Below, one piece after another: positions 27,098 to 36,119 of a stretch of DNA of 64,000 nt; the first letter of the stretch is position 1, and every line of letters begins with the position of its first letter. The notes under the pieces are model-generated. The model saw only the letters and a list, made by a program, of their open reading frames with translations. It was not told the origin of the DNA and ran no database searches. A program made the translations under genes and the position numbers. This stretch comes from Subsaximicrobium wynnwilliamsii (GTDB lineage Bacteria > Bacteroidota > Bacteroidia > Flavobacteriales > Flavobacteriaceae), in contig NZ_VORM01000020.1 of assembly GCF_007997225.1 (NCBI RefSeq), forward strand, positions 23,557 through 87,556, written 5' to 3'.

Positions 27098-27815
27098 GTT
27101 TTGTATTTTAATATTAGTTTTTGTAACGATGTTTTTTGGATGCAAATCCAACAACAATGGGCAAATTCTATCAATCGACAAACCGCAAATGCGTCAACCC
27201 AAAGATAAAAACGCTTTTAGTGTAATAGCTTTTAGACCTTTATTTGAAGGTGTTATAAATAAAGAAAAATATGAATCATATTGCCTTGATGTAGTGAAAA
27301 ATACGACTGAGCCTCCCTTTTTTAAAAGTTTTGTGTATGATGATTTATATATTGACATCGTTGCACCAACTTTTCACAAAAATTATATAGGGCCTGATTC
27401 AAATGATGGAAGTAGAAACATAGTACGAATTATGCAATCTGAAAACGTGATGAATATAGTTTTGGATGATTCATTCATTGGAGATTATCATATTTATATT
27501 GACAGTCTAACCTTCAAAGAGGGTAGTTTTTACTTTGATTTAGCGAACAAAAAATTTAGAAAAATCTCATTAGAAGGTAAATTAAAGACTCTAGAAAAGT
27601 GGAAATCATCAGAAGGTTTGTTGAATGAGGAATGTATCAATAAAATACCATTGTACAAGGTTATTGACAGTATTTCAGACAAAAACCTTATCCAAGATAT
27701 GTTGAGTTTAGATTTCATCAAAGTATCCCAAGATGATTTGGTAACCTATGACGTTTTATATAATCGTAGAGAGAAAGAACGAATTCGAAAAGCAAGATCA
27801 AAGAATAAAGGTTAA
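27078..27815 (+). CDS. Lipoprotein of unknown function
   Basis: 245 aa from the ATG at 27078 (27075 is also possible). Hydrophobic signal segment and lipobox 'MFFGC' (Cys near 21), then a mature part without recognised motifs, mixed beta and helix, with a very basic C-terminus ('RREKERIRKARSKNKG'). It overlaps the end of the 1066-aa gene and is 25 bases ahead of the 617-aa gene. It probably anchors or assists a product of the cluster at the cell envelope; this is inference from its position. Confidence 0.7.
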   Translation: MEQQVYKFCILILVFVTMFFGCKSNNNGQILSIDKPQMRQPKDKNAFSVIAFRPLFEGVINKEKYESYCLDVVKNTTEPPFFKSFVYDDLYIDIVAPTFHKNYIGPDSNDGSRNIVRIMQSENVMNIVLDDSFIGDYHIYIDSLTFKEGSFYFDLANKKFRKISLEGKLKTLEKWKSSEGLLNEECINKIPLYKVIDSISDKNLIQDMLSLDFIKVSQDDLVTYDVLYNRREKERIRKARSKNKG

Positions 27816-27840
27816 AAAGATTACTAAATAAATAAGAAAA

Positions 27841-29694
27841 ATGATTGCAGTAACAGATACGAGTGCATTTGCAGCTTTGGAAATTGTCCAGCCCCAAGTT
27901 CAGTCTTTGATTCCTTCAGAGAATGAAATTGAGACGTTAATTGGGGCAAATACATTTGTAAATGCAACCATAACTACTGCTTTCAAAAATCTTCTGAAAA
28001 GAATAAGCCTTGAATCGATTAATCCTACATTAGGCTTTGCCTTACAACCTGATCTAATATTGGTAAAAGTGTCCCAAATGTTCAATAGAATAGGGTTCTA
28101 TTATGACGCCAACAGCATGTTGAGTTTTTCAACAAACGACAATGCTTTATCTGCTGGAACAGAAATGATAATTGATGAATTAAATGATTTCACAACATTT
28201 CAAGAAATAGCCTACTATGCTTTTCATAACAATGGTTGGGCTCAAAATGCTAACAATATTAGAGCTATGGAAAACTCAGGGTTGCAAAAATTACATTATA
28301 TAACAGTTTTTAGTGATTCAAATGCCAATTCAACGTATAACTATACGCCTAACTTAAATAATCAAATAAATATTTTAAACTTAAGAAATGAAAATACTCA
28401 AAGATTTTTGTTGATTGGTTTTGATAATGCAACAGATGCCAATCCAAAGATGCCTAATGTAAGAATATCTAATAACTCAGATGTTCAATTAAAACTGAGA
28501 GTAAAAGTTGAATATAATAAATATGTCACTAGTCCACAAAATCGCTTAGGTGGCTTTGGGCCAGCAATACCTTATGATTTAAATAATAACGGCACAATTG
28601 CAACTAATGAGAGAATTTATTTTAATAGGCGTTTTCTAGATTATTTCCCAAATGAAACAAATGCTACCGATATTGAAGGAGATATATTTACTAGAGTTCT
28701 TCAGCCACAAAGTTTTTGGGACATTGATTGTGATGATAGAGTTAGAGGAGGCGAAGTAACTATTGATTTTTTTCCAGAGCCAGAAAATATAAATTTTTGG
28801 AGGGATGGAAATCATCATTATTTTAAGTTTCATATAAGAGGTAAAAACCCTACATATCTACAAGTGGAAAATTACTTAACGAATCAAAACTACTTAGGAA
28901 GGTTTTGGTTTATGGTAAGGAAAATTCGTCAAGAATCAGGTTCTTTGGGTACTAATGATAATTCAGAATTCGAGCAATTTAATGCTCTAGGAAACTATGC
29001 ATATTCAACAAGAAAAACAACCTTCAGAGGTTTGCCAAATTTTGGAGTTCCAAGAGGTTATGGTCTTTCTCAATTAGATAATTTTGGTGGACCATTAACA
29101 GATACTCAAATAAATAATTTAGGACTTACAAATGAGTTAGCTGAAATACAAAATGGTGCTGAACGGGAGTTTTTAACAATTATCGACGAACAAAATAGGG
29201 TGATCGATTCTACTAAATGGATAGTAGCATCAGATCAACAAGTGTGGCATTGGAAAGAGAACATTGATAAAGCAGTTAATTTTTTGGAGACAGAAAAGAT
29301 GACTATTACTATAAATGAAATAACCAGAATTAGAGATAGAGTAATTGCATGGAATAATGCTAACCCAACAGATTTAGTGGTCGTACCTACTCCAGAGTAT
29401 TATAATACTATTATTTATTGTTGGACAGCAAGTGCTATTACAGAATTTGTCCCGTATAATAATCTTTTTAATCAAGGTACTGCACCAACAATTGTCGACC
29501 AAGGTGAAAGAGAATTAAAATCATTTTTCGATGCTATGCTTCTCAAAACATATAATGGTATTCCAAATCAAGAACATTTTATGGACATAAATAATGCCTC
29601 TAGCAATGAATTAGTAAAACCAGTATTAACAATCTATAATACAACAAATCCTAATCCTTTTTATGTAAGAAGCCTATCCAATAGAGATGATTAA
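27841..29694 (+). CDS. 617-aa unknown protein of the large cluster
   Basis: No signal peptide and no firm family. The N-terminal ~100 residues look helical; the middle is beta-rich ('LKLRVKVEYNKYVTSPQNRLGG'). The C-terminal third holds 'PNFGVPRGYGLSQLDNFGGP' then 'QQVWHWKENIDKAVNFL', a Gly-x-Gly-x-x-Gln and Trp-x-Trp-x-x-Asn-Ile spacing that recalls lysozyme or lytic-transglycosylase-like domains. I rate that likeness as weak, because no clear catalytic Glu motif is visible. Its last codons overlap the start of the next lipoprotein gene by 8 bases. Confidence 0.6.
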   Translation: MIAVTDTSAFAALEIVQPQVQSLIPSENEIETLIGANTFVNATITTAFKNLLKRISLESINPTLGFALQPDLILVKVSQMFNRIGFYYDANSMLSFSTNDNALSAGTEMIIDELNDFTTFQEIAYYAFHNNGWAQNANNIRAMENSGLQKLHYITVFSDSNANSTYNYTPNLNNQINILNLRNENTQRFLLIGFDNATDANPKMPNVRISNNSDVQLKLRVKVEYNKYVTSPQNRLGGFGPAIPYDLNNNGTIATNERIYFNRRFLDYFPNETNATDIEGDIFTRVLQPQSFWDIDCDDRVRGGEVTIDFFPEPENINFWRDGNHHYFKFHIRGKNPTYLQVENYLTNQNYLGRFWFMVRKIRQESGSLGTNDNSEFEQFNALGNYAYSTRKTTFRGLPNFGVPRGYGLSQLDNFGGPLTDTQINNLGLTNELAEIQNGAEREFLTIIDEQNRVIDSTKWIVASDQQVWHWKENIDKAVNFLETEKMTITINEITRIRDRVIAWNNANPTDLVVVPTPEYYNTIIYCWTASAITEFVPYNNLFNQGTAPTIVDQGERELKSFFDAMLLKTYNGIPNQEHFMDINNASSNELVKPVLTIYNTTNPNPFYVRSLSNRDD

Positions 29695-30901
29695 AAATAA
29701 CATTAAAATATTAATTATTGTCTTATGTATTACTACTTGTAAAAAGCAAGAGGATATAAATTCACGTCAATTAATTTCTGACTTTAATCTTGAGAGTACA
29801 TATGTAAATTACAGAAATGGTATAAAACAAACTTCTAATGGGTATTCAAAAGACTCTACGCTTATTTTTTCTTTATATGAAAATAACAAAACGAGTCATT
29901 TTCTTTACATAGTTCAGAATAAAAAAAAGGATACCATATTTAAATTTTTTGATAGCACAGCATTTGAATTAAAAATTCGAAACTTCGATAAGATTAACAG
30001 AAACTATTTTGTGACTATTTGGGAACCTTCTCCCCAAAAGTATATTGGATATCAAACTGGCTACAACATTGAATATGATCTTTATCAAGATTTATATACT
30101 TATGACTCGCTAAATATTTATTTGATCGATAGTACGTGCAGTAAACTAACAAAATTAAGCAAACCTACAAATAAAAATATTTCTAATACTTTTAAAACAA
30201 CTTTTAATTTAAAGGGCGAATTTGAAGTAATAAAAAATGATTCTGAGATTAGGATGGTTAAAGATACTTTAAGGAATAAAAAAGTACTTTATCAATCAAA
30301 TGTAGGGTTAGAGATTGATGATAACAATAATTTAAAATCTCATTTTTTTAATAAATCAAAAATAAAACTAGATGAAAACAATTTCTCCACTATGAGTGAT
30401 AGGTTCTTAATTAGTGAAAGCTTAAAAGGGGATATAAATTATTATTATAAGTATGATGCTAATTATACCAATACAGGGTTTTCAAGGATCGATTTTATTT
30501 TTAAACAAAACAATAAAGAGCATATTATACAAACTACTCTAGATAGATTATTTATTAAGGATAAAGAATATAAATTTAAGAATATTGATTCCTTAAGTTC
30601 ATTACAAATAGAACCGTTCAAATATAAAAATGGAGACTATTTTTTTTATGTCACTCAACAGTCTTTTGAAGAAAGAAGTGATAATTTTCCCATCATCTTT
30701 TATATAGATACGATAAATTGGGAAATTGAACGAGTTAAACCTCATAGCATTGAAGCTAGTATAAAGAACAAGAAACTGATAGAAATTTATAAGACTGAAA
30801 TTTTATCAAATAATCATAATAGCATCTTAAAATTTATTTTAAAAGATTTTGAAATAGCAAGAAATAATGATGGATTTGAATTAATAAAAATAAAACAATA
30901 A
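29687..30901 (+). CDS. Lipoprotein, 404 aa, unknown
   Basis: Short hydrophobic signal and lipobox 'CITTC' (Cys near 18), then a Lys/Asn/Asp-rich mature protein with alternating beta-type patterns and no motif I recognise. It overlaps the 617-aa gene by 8 bases and shares one base with the next start (TAATG at the junction near 30901), so expression is tightly coupled. The second lipoprotein embedded between large, signal-less proteins in this cluster. Codon use is strongly AT-biased, as in its neighbours. Confidence 0.7.
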   Translation: MIKNNIKILIIVLCITTCKKQEDINSRQLISDFNLESTYVNYRNGIKQTSNGYSKDSTLIFSLYENNKTSHFLYIVQNKKKDTIFKFFDSTAFELKIRNFDKINRNYFVTIWEPSPQKYIGYQTGYNIEYDLYQDLYTYDSLNIYLIDSTCSKLTKLSKPTNKNISNTFKTTFNLKGEFEVIKNDSEIRMVKDTLRNKKVLYQSNVGLEIDDNNNLKSHFFNKSKIKLDENNFSTMSDRFLISESLKGDINYYYKYDANYTNTGFSRIDFIFKQNNKEHIIQTTLDRLFIKDKEYKFKNIDSLSSLQIEPFKYKNGDYFFYVTQQSFEERSDNFPIIFYIDTINWEIERVKPHSIEASIKNKKLIEIYKTEILSNNHNSILKFILKDFEIARNNDGFELIKIKQ

Positions 30902-33900
30902 TGCCAGCACCACAATTTTTTCCAGCGTTAAGTAATTTAATTGGTACTGAAAATCTACCAGAACCAATAAAGTCTGCATTTGACAAAGTTTCTGATAAAT
31001 TGTTTTACAAAACTTATTATGTAGAAAAGAGTATCTATGGTGATACTGCTTATCATAATTTAGTATTGGTTTTAAAAGGCAATGCAGGTATCAATATTTT
31101 CGGTGGTGATGATGGGTTGCAATTACTCTTTAACCCTGGTACTTCAGCTAATACCATAGAAATTCCAATAGCACTATATTATAGACTGCCCATTTTAAAG
31201 TATTTACGAAGAATTACTTTAAATGAGCTCAGTACAATTGAAGATTACTTCAATCTAATTCTTGAGATGTTTGGTATATCCAAGCCAGAATTGGTTTTTG
31301 AAGCTTTCGATATTTTTTTAGATGGATATGATGATACGGTACTCGCTTTTGTGAACCAGTTTAATGCTAATTCAAATTATAGTGAATATCAACCATTGCC
31401 ACTACCACAAACTGGGAATCAGTTTTCAGATATAACTGAACTAATTTCTTTTTTCGAGAGTTTTGGGTTGGATATAAACCTTTATATCCTCGAAACTTAT
31501 ATAGATGGTTCTGACTTAAGTAAGGGGTTTGAAAACATGTCTTTACTTTTTGATCGTTTTTTAGGGGAATTCTCCATCGATACATTGATTGATCTCTTCA
31601 TACCAAGAATCTCAGTCGCATTACAAAGCTTAAATTTAGCATTGGCTTTTCCGAGAAATATGTTGCAACCTGTAGACGGTCAAGGAAATGTAATTGATGA
31701 CGGAAGTAAATCGCTACTAACTTATAATGTGGGTAGTCTTCTCTATGATACTAAAACAGGTTTCGATTTTATAAACCCTGATACATTTCAACTAACAAGG
31801 TCTCAAATAGGTAATTCTGGTTTTATTTTAGAGGTTACTAATCTTAAATTAGATTTAAAAGATAATACTAATATTCCTGAAGCTGATGCCTATGGATATG
31901 GCCCTGAGTTCAAAGGTATCTATGCACAGTCCGCCTCCATTACATTACCTAAAAAGTAGTTTGACAATGAAGAGAATAATTCCGAAACCACGGCTGTTTT
32001 AACCGGTTATGATATTTTAGTAGGTACCGGTGGTTTTTCTGGCAGACTGGCTTTAGAAGTTATTGATGTCACTAGTAACCCAAAATTGGTCAAGACCATT
32101 GGGTCTAATGGCTTTGAAGTTGGGTTCACAGCTTTCGATATTAATTTCAACCGAAATGCTATTGTTGCTTCAAATATTCTTGGACGATTAAAAATACCAA
32201 AATTAAAAGACGCATCTGGAAATGACGCTTTAATAGACATTAATGGACATCTAAACGAAGAAGGCTATTTTAATTTAACAGCTTCTGAAGTACAGGGGAT
32301 TCCCTTAAGCCTTTTTGATTTTGTAACCATTAATATTTTAAGTCTAGAATTAGGTAAAGAAGACGATAAATTCTACATCGGCACATCCTGCGAAATATGG
32401 TTTGAGAATCCCATTATGAATAAAATTCTCAACGGACAAAAAATAGTGATTCCACGACTTCGTATCTACGACAATGGAAGCATGGAGATTGTAGGGGGTA
32501 ACAGTTTTATCCCAACCAATATATCCCTCAATTTGGGGCCTATTGAAATTGCTGTAACAGGAATCCATTTTGGTTCTTACCAGCAAGAACATGATGGTAA
32601 AATGCGTAAATATAATTATTGGGGTTTTGATGGCGCTATCAGTTTAGACCCCTTGGGGATTGATGCACGTGGCGAGGGCGTTAAGTATTATTATACCGTT
32701 GATAATGATGAAAAAGATGAAAACGACAATCCTAAGTATTCAGGCGGCGATTCTTTTTTACGCATTCAAACCATAGAAATTGACTTAGTGATTCCAGGGA
32801 CTGCCGGACCTGATGCTGCTGTAGCCATAATTCATGGCATGGTATCCATCCCAGAACCGGGGGAATCGCAGGAATATATTGGTGAGGTTTCCTTAAAATT
32901 GCCAAAAGCTAAAATTGCAGGTAGTGCAGCCATGAGATTGCAACCAAGATATCCTGCATTTGTGGTAGATGCTTCTGTGGATCTACCCGCACCTATCCCC
33001 ATCGGTCCTTTAGGAATTTATGGTTTTAGGGGGTTATTAGGTTTCCGATATGTTGCGGAGAAAGAAGCAGTAGGTTTGGTGTCTGGTGAAGATACGTGGT
33101 ATGATTATTACAAATACCCACCTAAAGGTGTGGATATTTCTAAATTTAGTGGGCCAGAAAGAACCTCAGATTATGACTTTCCGTTCTCTGTTGGTGCAGG
33201 TGCGGTGATAGGCACTAGTTTTGATAGTGGCACTATAATTTCAGTTCGTGCCATGCTTTTGTTATCGTTACCAACACTCTTTTTGGTAGAAGGAAGGGCC
33301 TCCATTTTAAGTGCCCGTTTGGGATTGGACGATAATCGTGAGCCACCATTTTTCGCATTTGTTGCTTGGGGCGATAATTCCATTGAAATGGGATTGGGTG
33401 CAGATTACCGACTTCCATTGAATAATGGGGAGATCATCGACTTATATGCTGAGGTACAATCCGGTTTTTTCTTTAACAATCCGCGTGCTTGGTACGTTAA
33501 TTTTGGAACTCGTGATAATCCGATAACGGCAAGAGTGCTAACCATTATCACAGCGCAATCATACTTAATGCTTTCTGCAACAGGAATTGAAGCGGGTGCT
33601 AGGGTTGAGTTTGATCTTAGAAAACGATTTGGTCCTGCTCGAGTGCGTATTTATGCCTATTTAGAGATGGGAGGCTTCGTTAGTTTTGAGCGCCCTCAAA
33701 TAGGAGGCTATATTGCTCTGGGCGGAATGATTGATATCAACATTTGGATTGTTGGGATAACCATTGGACTGGATGCATTATTCTCTGTAGAAGCCGCCAA
33801 ACCGTTCTTAATCTATGCAGAGATACGCATACGTGTATGTGTAAGGATTGTATTTAAGGTTTGTAAAAGCTTTACCGTTAAACTAAAATGGGAGAAATCA

Positions 33901-35211
33901 GGCGAACTTGATACTCAACCAATTGCGCCCTTGCCTTATAAAGTAGCAGAGTACACATTAAATCGCACTAAAGAGTTGGTGCAGGGTGTCCACATGCTAA
34001 CTAATGAATCTTTTGAACTGACACATAAAATTGATTGGGTCAAATTAAATCAAGTTACACCCTGGGAGCCAAATCATTCTGAAATCGATGCTATCATTCC
34101 CTTGGACACCTATATAGATATTAAGGCTGCCAAAGGCCTTATTCCCGGAGCTGTATTCAGTAAAATTGGTGGTCATACTGGAGGTGCCGATAATTTTACC
34201 GATTTGATTCCACCGCAGCGTGTCGTTCGCGGTGGTAGAGAGATTCGTCAGGTAAAACATAAATATTCAATCGAAGACATTGAAATTAAAGCATGGACGG
34301 GAAGCAACTGGATGGATTACCATCCTTTTGAGGCCGTGGTAAAGGCCGAGGACAGGAATTTGGTTAGTAATCTTAGAATAGGGTATTGGCAGCGTACAGG
34401 TAATCAGTATGACGCCATACGTTTGTTGGCCACTACGCCATTCTCATATACCGAGGCAGGAGAGCCTGGATGGTTAGTGCCTGAACAATATGGCATCACA
34501 CCTTCGGAGTTGTTTTGCAAAAGTGTGCGCAAAGATTACGATTGTGCCAATGTATTAAACAAGGCTTTGGGAACAACCTATTATCCGCCTACACAATATA
34601 CAGGGCATTACATTAACGGAGCTTATTTTACATTAGAAGGAAATTTTGAAACTTTGGTTACAGTTAATCCTGATGGCACTCAAAATGCAACTATTAGTGA
34701 AGATAATTTCAAAATAACGGACACACAAAATAATTTTGATTTTGCTAAATCGATAGAATTCGATAATGGAAATAGTCTTGTGATTATTTTACAAGAACCA
34801 ACTTTAGAAGTTAAATTGAAGCTATCAACACTTGCCGAAGGCGTTACAATAAGATATTACAAATCATTAGGGGTTGAAAATTTTAATCCAATTTATGAGC
34901 AAATCCATGAAGACTACAAATCTTCCGCTCAATTGCAACAGGAGGTTGAGTATGCTCATGAAACTGAATTTATAGCAAAGGTCGTAATTGAACCTAGGGC
35001 AAATAGCAATAGTTCAGAAAGTGATTGTGATATATGCAGGTTACAAGACCTACTAGAGCAAAAGCTTGAAGAGTGTCTTGAAGATAGAACGAATTTTGGT
35101 TTAAACTGTTTAGAAGAATTTGCAGACATTATTGTTAGTTGTGGTGGTGTTTACGCTGATGAGTGTGATACCGTACAATATTATGATAACATGATAATAG
35201 GAAGTCTTTAA
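30901..35211 (+). pseudogene. Large beta-rich protein (~1435 residues), split by in-frame TAG (DUF6603-like)
   Basis: Frame one runs 30901-31959 and ends at TAG (31957-31959) after 'SASITLPKK'. The same frame continues with FDNEENNSETTAVLTGYDILVG and stays open to 35211, with no ATG until 32086, so the stop splits one continuous protein. The second part has repeated amphipathic stretches with Gly/Pro turns ('AAMRLQPRYPAFVVDASVDLPAPIPIG', 'GFRGLLGFRY', 'RASILSARLG', 'EMGLGADYRLPL'), like DUF6603-type proteins of unknown function. The C-terminal ~60 residues are Cys-rich. No signal peptide. Either a nonsense mutation has broken it, or the TAG is read through; both halves are otherwise intact. 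Confidence 0.65.
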
Positions 35212-35213
35212 AT

Positions 35214-36095
35214 ATGAGAATAATACATTCGTTATGGACAAAACCGATGCTAAAGAATCGTTGGTTTTTAGAAGGTCAAATAGAACCTTCAATTTGGTTG
35301 TATGCCTTATCATTTTTATACGCTAAGAAAGTCTCCACAGAGGTCGTTCTTCATACCGATACAATCGGTAAAACACATCTAAGCTGTATTCCTTATGATA
35401 AAATACATTTATCGTTAGATGAGCTAGAAGATGAACATGAAAAGTTTTGGGCCTTTGGTAAAATTAAGGCTTTAGAGAATGAGCCTTTGGGTAGCATCCA
35501 CATTGACGGCGATGTTTTTTTTAAATCGAAAGCGGTTATCCCGTATTTAAACTTTAAAGACCATGATGTGATCTGTCAAATGGTTGAAGGCGGACATTTA
35601 TTTAATGAAGGTTATGAAAATCAATTACCCTATTTCGATAACGCGCTAAAAAATACACATATCCCAGGCTACGGAAACGTTAGGAAAGCCTTTAACTGTG
35701 GGGTTTTGGGATTTAATGATTTAGAACTTAAAAATCAATTTTTAATCAATTTTAGAACCATGGTTAAGTGCGCTAAGTTAGATAAGGCAATCATGTTTAA
35801 AATGGATGGAAAATACGAGCCGAATATTATAATAGAACAGTATCAGCTTGCAGGACTTTGCGAATTGAATAATTACAAAGTTAAGTTTATCCTTGACCCT
35901 GTCGAAGTTGATAAAAAAAATTCTTTAAATATGGTGGCTGAAGAATTAGGGTTTGTACATGCTTGGGGCAAAGCAAAATATACTGCAGCCTTTCAAAATA
36001 AGGTCAAAGAAAAAATAAAGCAAGTAGATAGCCATTTATATAAAATAATTGAAAGACATATAAATATGTTAAACGGTCAAATGATATTGTCGTAA
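35214..36095 (+). CDS. Glycosyltransferase-like protein (DUF6734-like), DxD motif
   Basis: 293 aa, no signal peptide. 'SIHIDGDVFF' places a D98-G99-D100 motif as in metal-dependent nucleotide-sugar transferases, 'KAFNCGVLGFND' follows near 160-170, and 'FVHAWGKAKY' near 255 is the third conserved block of this family. Length and order fit small GT-A type transferases. It starts three bases after the split large protein. It could glycosylate a product of the cluster or a surface polymer; acceptor and donor are unknown. Confidence 0.65.
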   Translation: MRIIHSLWTKPMLKNRWFLEGQIEPSIWLYALSFLYAKKVSTEVVLHTDTIGKTHLSCIPYDKIHLSLDELEDEHEKFWAFGKIKALENEPLGSIHIDGDVFFKSKAVIPYLNFKDHDVICQMVEGGHLFNEGYENQLPYFDNALKNTHIPGYGNVRKAFNCGVLGFNDLELKNQFLINFRTMVKCAKLDKAIMFKMDGKYEPNIIIEQYQLAGLCELNNYKVKFILDPVEVDKKNSLNMVAEELGFVHAWGKAKYTAAFQNKVKEKIKQVDSHLYKIIERHINMLNGQMILS

Positions 36096-36119
36096 ACTCT
36101 AATAAAATATTCAAGTATA

